A stretch of DNA of 15,058 nucleotides from CAZYWA01 sp964650975 [NCBI: uncultured bacterium] (GCA_964650975.1 CAZYWA010000117.1:2223-17280); one strand, 5' to 3'; shown: positions 1 to 8,099, numbered from the stretch's first letter. Numbers and translations: made by a program. Notes: a model not told the origin generated them from the letters alone.

Positions 1-2
1 AG

Positions 3-551
3 GGAAAGCGCTTCGGCTACCCGTTCTGCTACACGGCGCAGCGGCTGGTGAAGGACGATCGGGTGGTTCTCGCCGGAACCCAGGTGAAGAGCGAGATCTT
101 CCCCAGCCCGCACGACGACGCCTGGTGCGCCATGAACTCGGACAAGCCCACCACCTTCATCCAGGCGCACTCGGCACCGCTCTCGATCGAGTTCTTCGAC
201 GGCCCGGTGGGCCGGCTGCCGGCGCGCTGGAAGGGTGGAGCCTTCGTGGCGCTGCACGGGTCGTGGGATCGCCAGCCGCCCACCGGTTACAAGGTCGTGT
301 GGGTGCCCTTCGCCCCCGACGGCACCGCGCCCATGCCGGTGAGCGACGCCGACGGCACCCAGTTCCCGTACGAAGTGGTGCTGGGAGGCGGCCGCACCGG
401 GCACCACGTCGACGGTCCGTGGGGGTGGGGCGTCGGCGACCAGGCGGAGCCGGTGGTGCGGCCCGTGGGAGTAGCGGTGTCGCCGATCGACGGCTCGCTC
501 TACGTGTCGAGCGACGCGGGGAGCATGCTCTACCGCGTCGCTTCGCCGTAG
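3..551 (+). CDS. Sorbosone dehydrogenase-like / PQQ-type sugar dehydrogenase-like protein, C-terminal part
   Basis: The reading frame is open from the window edge (first full codon at 3) to TAG at 549-551, so the N-terminus lies outside. The 182 visible residues start with GKRFGYPFCY. They continue through an AHSAPLSIEFF segment, then FVALHGSWDRQPPTGYKVV, and end with a propeller blade reading RPVGVAVSPIDGSLYVSSDAGSMLYRV. This series (FGYPFC, HGSW, GYKVV, RPVGVAV..DGSLY) is characteristic of the sorbosone/glucose dehydrogenase-like six-bladed propeller family, whose members are usually secreted and oxidise sugars or related alcohols, often with PQQ. Substrate and cofactor cannot be judged from this end; the signal peptide, if any, is not visible. 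It converges with the GGDEF gene 37 nt downstream. Confidence 0.85.
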   Translation, partial: GKRFGYPFCYTAQRLVKDDRVVLAGTQVKSEIFPSPHDDAWCAMNSDKPTTFIQAHSAPLSIEFFDGPVGRLPARWKGGAFVALHGSWDRQPPTGYKVVWVPFAPDGTAPMPVSDADGTQFPYEVVLGGGRTGHHVDGPWGWGVGDQAEPVVRPVGVAVSPIDGSLYVSSDAGSMLYRVASP

Positions 552-568
552 CCGCTCGGGCGTCGCCG

Positions 569-583
569 GCGCGTCGGTCGCGC
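569..583. terminator. Small hairpin between convergent genes, possible bidirectional terminator
   Basis: GCGCG (569-573) pairs with CGCGC (579-583) around a TCGGT loop. It sits in the 37-nt gap between two convergent stop codons. There is no T-tract on either side and the region is very GC-rich, so the hairpin could be fortuitous. Confidence 0.25.
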
Positions 584-588
584 GTGCG

Positions 589-1416
589 TCAGGCGGTCTG
601 GCGGGCGTCGGCGGCGAGCTTGCGGGAGCGCTGGCGAGGGCCGGCGGAGGGGGTGGCGCGCCACGGAGACTTGGCCTGGTCCGTCGAGTCCCGATCGTGG
701 GCTTCGCGATCGCGGCGCGCGCGCTTCTGGCGGTACATCTCCACGTCGACTTGCTGCATGAGCGCCGCGGGCTCGGTCTCGGGGCCGTACGAGGCGACGC
801 CGAAGCTCAGGCTCACCGAGATCGGCTGACCTCTCCAGTCGAAGGGCTCCTCGATCAGGGTCCGCTGGATGGCGTGCAGGCGGTTCTTGGCCTGGGTCTC
901 GTCGGCGCCCACCAGGAGCACCGCGAACTCGTCGCCGTGCAGACGCGCCACGAAGTCCGAGAGCCGGGTGCTGGTGGTGAGCACTTCGGCCACCCGCACC
1001 AGCACGGCGTCGCCCGCCGCGTGGCCGTGGGTGTCGTTCACCTTCTTGAAGTCGTCGAGGTCGAGGAATGCCACCGTCCCGAAATCGCCGCGCCGGTTGG
1101 CGGCGGCCAGGGTCCGGCGCAGGTAGTCGGCGAAGCCACGTCGATTGGCGATCCCGGTGAGCTCGTCGGTCATCGACACCGTCTCGAGCTGGGCGATCCG
1201 CTGGCGCTGGGCCGTGAGCTGTTGTTCAGCCTCGGCCACGTACTCGAGCAGCCGCTCCAGCAGATACTCGACGTTCAAGGGTGCCGAACCGTGTCCGAGA
1301 CTCCTGGAATCCTGGATCCGCTTGGCGATCTCGCCCACGGGTACGTCCCATTGGCCGTCGAGCCACGTCGGGCTCGCGATTTGGGCGGCAGTTCTGGGGT
1401 TCCAGTTCTCGGACAC
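589..1416 (-). CDS. Diguanylate cyclase with C-terminal GGDEF domain (HGDEF variant)
   Basis: Predicted to make cyclic di-GMP from two GTP. With the GTG at 1416 as start the product has 275 residues. A region of about 45 residues is followed by a predicted coiled-coil linker (about 48-80, rich in L, E, Q) and a GGDEF domain (about 81-230). Visible motifs are MTDELTGIANRRGF (82-95), the metal/nucleotide segment LDLDDFKKVNDTHGH (D119), and RLSD (151-154), an RxxD product-inhibition site placed exactly five residues before HGDEF (160-164). The first Gly of the signature is His. No sensor domain or membrane segment is visible. The frame stays open to a GTG at 1614, but those extra codons (TCA, TTT, CGA, AAA, TTA) are poor in third-position G/C and look non-coding, so I prefer 1416; neither start has a good Shine-Dalgarno sequence. 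The 230 nt upstream (1417-1646) hold nothing else I recognise. Confidence 0.9.
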   Translation of the reverse strand: MSENWNPRTAAQIASPTWLDGQWDVPVGEIAKRIQDSRSLGHGSAPLNVEYLLERLLEYVAEAEQQLTAQRQRIAQLETVSMTDELTGIANRRGFADYLRRTLAAANRRGDFGTVAFLDLDDFKKVNDTHGHAAGDAVLVRVAEVLTTSTRLSDFVARLHGDEFAVLLVGADETQAKNRLHAIQRTLIEEPFDWRGQPISVSLSFGVASYGPETEPAALMQQVDVEMYRQKRARRDREAHDRDSTDQAKSPWRATPSAGPRQRSRKLAADARQTA

Positions 1417-1646
1417 GGTCGGCTCGGGGAGAGAGGCAGGATGGGCGATGAGGTTAGCAACGGGCGTGCCGCCCGCTGGAAACGGAGAAATGCCCGTCGA
1501 CGCTCGTAATTTTCCGTCTCGCCGGCCCGATTTCCCATCCGTGGCACGGGCCGAGTGGGACGCTCGGACCGGGACGGACCGGATGCCGGTGCAAAATGAT
1601 CGAGAGGAGCCCACCCGATCGATACTCGAGCGATGAACGCGGGTGG

Positions 1647-2110
1647 GTGAAGAGGGCGGTTACCACGTTCCGGTTCGCCCACGAGCGTTATTCTCGCGTC
1701 AGCTCGCGCGGCTCCGAGCGGATCCCCGCTCGCGGTCCGGTGATCCTGGCTGCGAACCACGGCGGCACCCTGCAAGCCATGGAGCCAGCGCTGCCGGTTT
1801 CAGCGGTGGGCTCGGCGGGTGCTTCCGGCCGCTCGGCTTCCACCCCATGCTCAACGTAGTGCGTGTCGCCGATCTGGTGCGTGACCTCGGGCTCGCGAGC
1901 CATGCGCAAGGAGTCTCAACCTGCCGGTGCCGGGGCTGCTGCTGACGGCGCTCTACCGGATGCGCGCGCTGCTGATCCGCAGCGACTTTCGCTACGACCT
2001 GAATCGCGGCCACTTCCACTCGACCGGCGCTCGACGTCCGCCGTGCGAAGGCCGATCTCGGCGACCAGCCGGCCGAGCCCGTCGGCGGGTCGCGGCTCCC
2101 GGCGCCGTGA
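1647..2110 (+). pseudogene. Decayed PlsC-like acyltransferase gene (frameshifted)
   Basis: Frame 3 from GTG 1647 reads VKRAVTTFRFAHERYSRVS, then GSERIPARGPVILAANHGGTL. This is the start of a lysophospholipid/phospholipid acyltransferase domain (G-E-x-IP..GPVI..ANH, with the catalytic-type His in NHGG). That frame degenerates near 1798 and stops at 1857-1859. Codon use typical of this genome then moves to frame 2 (about 1799-1905, FHPMLNVVRVADLVRDLGL), to frame 1 (about 1921-2020, LPVPGLLLTALYRMRALL) and back to frame 2 (about 2021-2110, ending RLPAP then TGA). At least three frame changes within 460 nt, plus a total length short of the usual 200-280 residues, indicate a decayed gene, or less likely clustered assembly errors. 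The part after 1921 is not recognisable and might derive from a different gene. The rest of the gap to 2150 shows nothing else. Confidence 0.5.
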
Positions 2111-2150
2111 TTCTTGCCAAGCGAGCCGCGATCCGGTTCCTTGACCGGGT

Positions 2151-3695
2151 ATGCACACGCGGGCGTTGGTTCGCGCGACTTGCCGCGCGCTGCTGGTGAG
2201 CTGGATGAGCCTGGGCGCCGGGTGCGCCGAGCGCTCGATCGCGCCGGCAGCGCCCGCGGCACCCGTCGCGCCCACTTCGTCCAATCGTGGCGTCGAGCGC
2301 GGGGAAAGCACCGCTGCGGTCATCGAGGCCACGCCCTCCAACGCGCCGAGCGCCGCCGATTCGCCGCGCGGCCGCCCCGACGCGTCGCTCTCCGCGCTGA
2401 TCCGCGAGGCGATGCCGAGTGTCGTGCTGCTGGTCAACTTCCGGGAGGACGGGAGCCAGCGCTTCGGTGCGGGGGTGCTGCTCGAGAGCGGGCTGGTGCT
2501 CACCAACCTGCACGTGGTCGAGGACGCCAAGAGCGTGGGCGCCATGCTCTACGATCCGTCGCGCACCTCGTACTCGCCGCTCGACGGAGGGCTCAACCGC
2601 TATCTCTTCGAGTACCAGCGCGATCTGATCCCGGCCAAGCTCACCCGCGCCGATCCGGTGGTCGATCTGGCGATCGTGACCCTCGACGCAGCCGCGGTAC
2701 CCAAGGGTCACGCGCGGCTCGCCACCGAGCCTCCCCAGCCGGGTGATCGCGTGATCGCGCTCGGGCATCCCGGCGAGACGCTGTGGGCGTCGACGGTCGG
2801 GATCGTGAGCGCCATCCACAGCGGCGTCATCCAGCACGATGCGCCCGTGAGCCCCGGGAATTCCGGCGGCCCGCTGCTCAACGACCGCGGCGAGGTGGTG
2901 GGGATCAACACCAACAAGCTGCGCGGCGAGAACTCGAACGTGAGCTTCGCGCGTCCGATCGCGCTCGCGGCGAGCCTGGTGAGCGACGTGGTCCAGCCGT
3001 TCGCGCTCGATCTCTCCACCCCGGAGCGCGCGGTGCTGAGCTGCATGCGCGCTTTCGAGCTGGCCAGCCCGGCGGTCCTCGAGTGCTGCGACTGGGACGC
3101 GGTCTACGAGCACAACATGAAGCACTTTCGCGAGCGCATCGCGTCGATGACACCCGAGGAGCGGCTCCGCAAGGAGGAGAGCTGGAAGGCGCTGATGGTC
3201 AAGGAGAACTTCATCGCCTTCAGCAAGCGCGGCTTCATGTCGATGGTGGGCGACGACAAGAACGCCGGGGCCGATCTCTCCGAGTACCTGCGCACACTGG
3301 CGGCGCGTCCGGCTTCCGACTGGAACGTCGAGGTGCGGATCGAGCAGACGCCGGTCGCCGACCCGATCTGGCTCGCCAAGTACGGGGCCAAGAGCGACCT
3401 CTGCGACATGAAGCAGATGCGGAAGGGGCTCAAGAACGGCATCCGCGTGGCGGCGGTGGAACCGGTCGAGGCCGATCGCGCCTGGGCACAGGTCGAGGGC
3501 CGGAACGACGACGGCAGCCTCTACCACTTCAGCCAGATGATGAAGCACATCGCCGCGGGGTGGGTCGACGAGGACGACGTCGAGATGGCCGAGGCTCCGC
3601 CCGTGCCGTCCGGATGGCCGCCCAGCCTGCCGAACTGCAACGTGATGCGGATCGATCTCTCGAAGGACGCGCCGAGCCCGGCCGCCGCGCACTGA
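2151..3695 (+). CDS. Trypsin-like (HtrA/DegP-type) serine protease with unique C-terminal domain, exported
   Basis: This 514-residue product begins with a basic n-region and hydrophobic stretch (about 6-24) ending LGAGC, a weak lipobox at Cys25, so it is probably exported and perhaps lipid-anchored. A Pro/Ala/Ser linker (30-75) precedes a chymotrypsin-fold domain (about 80-270). The triad is visible as His121 (LTNLHVV), Asp172 (VDLAIV) and Ser238 (SPGNSGGPLL), in HtrA-like motifs. No PDZ domain follows. Instead about 230 residues (285-514) contain a Cys-Cys pair (CCDWD), a charged helix (TPEERLRKEESW) and a tail with several Trp and acidic residues, which I cannot assign. Start ATG 2151 gives the signal sequence but has no clear Shine-Dalgarno sequence. 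The gene is followed 25 nt later by a 76-bp repeat. The protease fold is secure; the target is unknown. Confidence 0.88.
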   Translation: MHTRALVRATCRALLVSWMSLGAGCAERSIAPAAPAAPVAPTSSNRGVERGESTAAVIEATPSNAPSAADSPRGRPDASLSALIREAMPSVVLLVNFREDGSQRFGAGVLLESGLVLTNLHVVEDAKSVGAMLYDPSRTSYSPLDGGLNRYLFEYQRDLIPAKLTRADPVVDLAIVTLDAAAVPKGHARLATEPPQPGDRVIALGHPGETLWASTVGIVSAIHSGVIQHDAPVSPGNSGGPLLNDRGEVVGINTNKLRGENSNVSFARPIALAASLVSDVVQPFALDLSTPERAVLSCMRAFELASPAVLECCDWDAVYEHNMKHFRERIASMTPEERLRKEESWKALMVKENFIAFSKRGFMSMVGDDKNAGADLSEYLRTLAARPASDWNVEVRIEQTPVADPIWLAKYGAKSDLCDMKQMRKGLKNGIRVAAVEPVEADRAWAQVEGRNDDGSLYHFSQMMKHIAAGWVDEDDVEMAEAPPVPSGWPPSLPNCNVMRIDLSKDAPSPAAAH

Positions 3696-3720
3696 ACCCC
3701 TCGAGCGCGATCGAAGAGGT

Positions 3721-3796
3721 GGAGGGACGCGGTCCCTCGCGTCCGAAGCGATCGATCGCGTGGTAGCGCCGCGGCTGCGAGGGACCGCAGCCCTCC
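3721..3796 (+). repeat. 76-bp bipartite inverted element (REPIN-like), copy A
   Basis: Left arm 3721-3744: a GGAG foot, then stem GGACGC / GCGTCC around loop GGTCCCTC. Right arm 3773-3796: stem GGCTGC / GCAGCC around loop GAGGGACC, then CTCC. The two 8-nt loops are perfect reverse complements, and the feet GGAG/CTCC are inverted. The 28-nt spacer is 3745-3772. Both arms are identical to those of the copy at 14637-14712, while the spacers match at only 19 of 28 positions. A short foot tetranucleotide plus a hairpin, paired head-to-head, is how REP doublets (REPINs) are built. It lies between the protease stop and the next gene's promoter-like sequence and might also act as a transcript-end structure. 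Confidence 0.85.
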
Positions 3797-3829
3797 GAAT
3801 CCGTGCCGAGGGCGGAGCCCGGGGCGGCC

Positions 3830-3838
3830 TGCTAAGAT
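3830..3838 (+). promoter_or_regulatory. Possible extended -10 promoter for the SPASM-like gene
   Basis: TGC followed by TAAGAT matches an extended -10 pattern (TGn plus a TATAAT-like hexamer) in otherwise GC-rich sequence, 43 nt before the GTG at 3882. There is no convincing -35 hexamer, which is tolerated with extended -10 elements. It would let the 3882-5836 gene pair be transcribed independently of the protease. Confidence 0.4.
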
Positions 3839-3881
3839 CGCCGGCACTCCCCGAGCGAACGCCGCGTCGCATCGTCCGGCC

Positions 3882-4280
3882 GTGCAGCTCCTTCCACTCG
3901 AGACCGATCTCAGGACCGCGGCGCGCCTGGCGCGCAACGTGGTCCGGCAGCGTCTGGGCCGCAACGGCATGCTCGCGTCCGACGCCGTGATCCGTCATCC
4001 CCGGTTCGTGCGTGGTGCCGCGAACTGCTTCGAGGATTTCGACGAGTTCTTCGGCGCCGCGCCGCGGGTGGGCTGCACCCTCGATCGCCGTTTCCACATC
4101 GGCGTGCAGGCCGACGGCACCGTTTCGGGCTGTTGCCCGGTGTGGGTCCCGATCGGCAGCCTCATCGAGCAGCCGCTCGAGGCGGTGCCGAGCCGCAAGC
4201 TCGAGAGCCGCCAAGGCTGCTTCGGCTGCCACCGCCTCGACGTCCACGTGGCGCTCGAGCGCGCGGGCGAGCGCGCGTGA
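3882..4280 (+). CDS. Small stand-alone SPASM-like cysteine-rich protein
   Basis: The 132-residue product has six cysteines: Cys49, Cys65, the pair Cys84-Cys85, and a CFGC at Cys113/Cys116. The layout around them is GC..., a beta segment FHIGVQADGTVSGCC, then PIGSLIEQPLEAV and a terminal CxxC. This resembles the C-terminal SPASM-type auxiliary Fe-S region of radical SAM maturases (I-x-x-DG-x-V-x-x-CC, G-x-L-x-E-x-x-L, then C-x-x-C). The radical SAM core with CxxxCxxC is absent and no frame upstream supplies it, so this is either a free-standing cluster-binding protein or a remnant of a larger enzyme. Start GTG 3882 has no clear ribosome site; ATG at 3969 is an alternative. Its stop overlaps the next start by 4 nt (GTGA at 4277-4280), implying translational coupling. 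Zinc binding rather than Fe-S is possible. Confidence 0.6.
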   Translation: MQLLPLETDLRTAARLARNVVRQRLGRNGMLASDAVIRHPRFVRGAANCFEDFDEFFGAAPRVGCTLDRRFHIGVQADGTVSGCCPVWVPIGSLIEQPLEAVPSRKLESRQGCFGCHRLDVHVALERAGERA

Positions 4281-5836
4281 CGGAGGAATCGTCGCGCGCT
4301 GAGCGGTGGCGGATCGAGCTGGGGCGGCTGATCCTGTATTCGCTGCACGCGCCGCCGCTCAGCTGGCTGTTGTTGCCGGTGGTGCCGCTGGGCGTGCGAG
4401 TCGTGGAGCGGCTGCGGACCTCGGCGCTGTGGCTCGCGCTGGCGCTGCGCGCGCTCTACTGGGCGAGCGTCGTGGCGGTGTTCGTGGTGTTGCACCAGGA
4501 GTTGCCGTTTCTACTCCGCGAGGACCTGTGGTTCGTGGGGATCGGCCTCGGCGCGGTGGCGGCGCTCGGTCGGTGGCGCGGCGAGTGGCGCGGATTGGCG
4601 TGGCTCGCGGTGGGATTCGGGGCGCTCGAGCTGGCGCTGCCACCGGTGCACCACGCGTGGCCGATGCGGTTGCTCTTCGGCGCGCTCGCGGCCGCGGGCG
4701 TCGCGGGGCTCGGGTTCGTCGTGGGCCGCGCCACGCTGCGCGCCGTTCCCAGCCTGGTCTGGGGCGTCGCGATCGTGAACGCCGCGATCTGGGGCCGGCA
4801 ATTCGTGTTCTACGGACTGCCGGGCGAGGGCGCGCGCGCGAGCGTCGCCGCGGCGCCCGGCGTTCGGCTGGTCGAGTATCCGTCACTTCCCTGGAAGCCG
4901 GTGCCCGCGGGTTTCGTGTTCACCACCGATCCGCCGCGCTTCCTGCTCGAGGACTGCGAGGGTGCTCACTTCGTGCTGGGCCGGCTGAGCGGGCTCACGC
5001 GATTCGCGGTGCGCAACCCGGACCGCGGCGAGGTCCTCGACGTGTGGGCCAACAACGACGTCGGCCTCGATTGCGACGCCCAGCGTCTCTACGTGGGCCA
5101 CGTCGACACCCAGAAGGGCACCGACGACGAGGTCGTCGAGGTCGATCTCGCCAAGTACCAGGTGCTGCGGCGCATGCGTTACTGCGGCACGCGCACGCCG
5201 GACACGCTGCGCCTCGACCGCGCCCGCGGCCGTCTCTACGCGTTCGACGACAGCGGCGGCATCGAGCCGATCGAGCTCGCCAGCCTCACCTGCATCGGAC
5301 GGATTCCCGGCAGCTTCGTGCGCGACTTCGCGGTCGAGCCGCGTAGCGGCGACCTGGTGGTGTGGGACGAGGGCCACGTGAAGCGCTGGGACGTGATCGC
5401 GCGCGCTTACGTGCGCGATCTGCCGTTGCCTTCGCCGCGCATGTCGCGGCACCCGATCGGTCTGCATTACGGACAGCTGGCGATCGAAAGCTCGGGGCGC
5501 GCCGCGTGGATCGCCGACCTGGGGAACGGGCTCCTGCATCGTCTCGACGTCGACGGCTGGCGCGTCACCGACACCGTCGACCTGGGACGCGGAATTCGCT
5601 ACCTGGCCATCGACGAGAAGCGCGGCCGCGTCTACGTCGGCAACTACCTGACCGGCGATCTCGAGGTCGTGAGCACCTCGCCGCCGCGGCGCTCGGGTTC
5701 GGCCTTCGTGGGCCGCCGCATGCGCGCCATGTGGCTCTCGCACGATGGCCAGCGGCTCAGCTTCTCGAGCGAGGTGGGCGGCGTCTCCGTCGAACTCGAG
5801 CCGTTCCTGAGCGCCGCCGAGCGCGCGCCGAGATAA
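4277..5836 (+). CDS. Membrane protein with C-terminal beta-propeller-like domain
   Basis: Start GTG 4277 overlaps the preceding stop by 4 nt; the frame is open further upstream, but that part shadows the SPASM-like gene. The 519-residue product has a membrane region (about 29-174) with five or six hydrophobic helices (about 29-43, 49-72, 83-98, 106-121, 130-149, 155-174). A soluble region (about 190-505) follows, with repeated beta-strand units such as [48 protein letters not shown] and [17 protein letters not shown]. That x-A/L-D-x-x-x-G-R-L-Y-V pattern is typical of YVTN/NHL/SMP-30-like propellers. I recognise no catalytic motif. The side of the membrane carrying the propeller depends on whether there are five or six helices. 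Being coupled to the SPASM-like protein suggests a shared job. Function unknown. Confidence 0.7.
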   Translation: MTEESSRAERWRIELGRLILYSLHAPPLSWLLLPVVPLGVRVVERLRTSALWLALALRALYWASVVAVFVVLHQELPFLLREDLWFVGIGLGAVAALGRWRGEWRGLAWLAVGFGALELALPPVHHAWPMRLLFGALAAAGVAGLGFVVGRATLRAVPSLVWGVAIVNAAIWGRQFVFYGLPGEGARASVAAAPGVRLVEYPSLPWKPVPAGFVFTTDPPRFLLEDCEGAHFVLGRLSGLTRFAVRNPDRGEVLDVWANNDVGLDCDAQRLYVGHVDTQKGTDDEVVEVDLAKYQVLRRMRYCGTRTPDTLRLDRARGRLYAFDDSGGIEPIELASLTCIGRIPGSFVRDFAVEPRSGDLVVWDEGHVKRWDVIARAYVRDLPLPSPRMSRHPIGLHYGQLAIESSGRAAWIADLGNGLLHRLDVDGWRVTDTVDLGRGIRYLAIDEKRGRVYVGNYLTGDLEVVSTSPPRRSGSAFVGRRMRAMWLSHDGQRLSFSSEVGGVSVELEPFLSAAERAPR

Positions 5837-5852
5837 GTTCCGCGCCGACCCC

Positions 5853-5877
5853 GGAGGGGCTGCGATCCCTCGCAGCC
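5853..5877 (+). repeat. Solo REP-like hairpin unit (single-arm relative of the 76-bp element)
   Basis: It starts with a GGAG-type foot (one extra G) and continues with stem GGCTGC / GCAGCC around loop GATCCCTC. The stem can extend to eight pairs (GGCTGCGA with TCGCAGCC, loop TCCC). It equals the reverse complement of the right arm of the 76-bp elements except for one inserted G and one G-to-A change in the loop. It begins 16 nt after the stop codon at 5836 and ends directly against the ribosome-binding site of the next gene. Confidence 0.75.
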
Positions 5878-5884
5878 GGAGGAG
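5878..5884 (+). promoter_or_regulatory. Strong Shine-Dalgarno site abutting the REP-like hairpin
   Basis: GGAGGAG sits five nt before ATG 5890 and fixes that start. No base separates it from the preceding hairpin (5858-5877), so hairpin formation could stack on it and influence ribosome access. Confidence 0.75.
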
Positions 5885-5889
5885 AACGG

Positions 5890-6894
<1,005 letters not shown>

Positions 6895-6932
6895 CGGACC
6901 GCGTGTCGGCGCGGCGCCCGGCGCGACCACGG

Positions 6933-8099
6933 ATGAACGACGACGAGAGGCTCGGCCACCGTCTCTACCGGCTGGTCGAGGAGTACGCGGCGCTCGGACC
7001 GCATCGCTCCGGTACGGCGGGTGACGCGCGTACGGGCGACTGGTTCGCGGCCGAGCTCGAGCGTCGCGGCGGGCGCGTCGAGCGGCAGGCGTTCTCGCTC
7101 GACCGGTACGAGGCCACCGCCACCGTCACGATCGATGGGTGGGAAGTGCCTTCGCTGCCGCTCTTCTACGAGGGGACCGGAGCGGTCGCGAGCGATCGGC
7201 CGCACGTCGCCGCAGTGGCCACGCTCGACGGCGACCGTGCCTCGAGCGCGCTCGAAGCGACCATCGCCGAGGCGCGCGCGGCGGGCGCGGCGGTGGCGGT
7301 GATCACGTGCGTCAATCCGCTCTCGGAGCTGCAGGTGCCCAATCGCGCTCCCTCCAAAGGCGACGGGATTCCGGTGCTGCTGGTCCCCGGTGCCGTCGCC
7401 GCGGCGCTCGGCGCCGGCCGCGTGAACGTCGATTTTCCCGGCGCGATCATCCGGGGAACCAGCGCCAACGTCATCGCCGAATTCGGTCAGGGCTCCGAGG
7501 CGCCGATCGTGATCGCGACTCCGCTCAGTGGGTGGTTCGGCTGCGCCGCGGAGCGGGGCACCGGGATCGCGGTGGCGATCGAGCTGGCTTCGCGGATCGC
7601 GGCGACCCGCCCGGTGCTCGTGGTCGGTTCGTCGGGCCACGAGATCCTCCCCTACGTCGGGCTCGAGGCGTTTCTTCTCCGTCACGAGACGCTCGCCGCG
7701 TCGCTGGTGGCTCACCTCGGCGCCAACCTCGCGCTGGCGGTCCGCGCCGACGCGACCGGCGAGCTTCGGCTGGCGCCGGGGGTCGCATCGTCGCGTGGGC
7801 TTCCCGCGTCCTATCGGGCTCTCAAGGTGCGAATGCAGCCCGACGTCTGCGAACGCCTCACGCCGATCTTCGCCGAGATCGACCTTCCGCCGATCGTCCA
7901 TCCGGCGAAGTGGTCGGGCGAAGCACAGGCATGGGCGAGGGCCACGGACGCTTCACTGCTCTCGTCCGTGGGAATGGGGCCGGCGTTCCACACCCCGGCG
8001 GACGTGCCGGCGGATGCGACCAGCGCGGTGTTGCTCGATCGCGTGTGCTCGGCGATCGCCGCGGCGATCGAGGTCGCGGTGCCCGCGCCGGACAGGTGA
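6933..8099 (+). CDS. M28-like (Zn-peptidase-fold) protein with degenerate metal site
   Basis: The 388-residue protein has the layout of M28 aminopeptidases: an N-terminal cap (LGPHRSGTAGDARTGDWFAAELERRG), an inserted PA-like region (about 60-170), and the peptidase core (about 175-388) with IVIATPLSGWFGCAAERGTGIAVAIELA, PVLVVGSSGHEILPYVG, SLVAHLGANLAL and a terminal AFHTPADVP. Active M28 enzymes carry an HxD, a bridging Asp (D-N-x-S-G), a Glu-Glu pair, a further Asp and a final His. Here the HxD position reads TPL, the DNxSG position reads ERGTG, and the Glu pair reads His236-Glu237. His353 is retained. Catalysis by the standard two-zinc mechanism is therefore doubtful. There is no signal peptide. 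Start ATG 6933 has a weak ribosome site. It could be a divergent hydrolase or a non-enzymatic member; the substrate is unknown. Confidence 0.7.
   Translation: MNDDERLGHRLYRLVEEYAALGPHRSGTAGDARTGDWFAAELERRGGRVERQAFSLDRYEATATVTIDGWEVPSLPLFYEGTGAVASDRPHVAAVATLDGDRASSALEATIAEARAAGAAVAVITCVNPLSELQVPNRAPSKGDGIPVLLVPGAVAAALGAGRVNVDFPGAIIRGTSANVIAEFGQGSEAPIVIATPLSGWFGCAAERGTGIAVAIELASRIAATRPVLVVGSSGHEILPYVGLEAFLLRHETLAASLVAHLGANLALAVRADATGELRLAPGVASSRGLPASYRALKVRMQPDVCERLTPIFAEIDLPPIVHPAKWSGEAQAWARATDASLLSSVGMGPAFHTPADVPADATSAVLLDRVCSAIAAAIEVAVPAPDR

Noticed and set aside
1417-1520. Possible c-di-GMP (GEMM) riboswitch in the leader of the diguanylate cyclase gene
   Set aside because: There is a small GGGCG/CGCCC hairpin, but none of the conserved GEMM segments is present.
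1992-4247. A 751-codon open frame on the minus strand opposite the protease gene
   Set aside because: Its His/Arg/Ala-rich composition is the usual antisense shadow of GC-rich coding sequence; the plus strand has an intact protease triad.
4133-4276. N-terminal extension of the membrane propeller protein from 4133
   Set aside because: It overlaps the SPASM-like gene in another frame and has shadow-type Arg/Pro-rich composition; the GTG at 4277 overlaps the preceding stop.
5848-5889. Reading the 5853-5877 hairpin as an intrinsic terminator of the upstream gene
   Set aside because: No T-tract follows; it runs directly into a Shine-Dalgarno site and shares sequence with the dispersed repeat.
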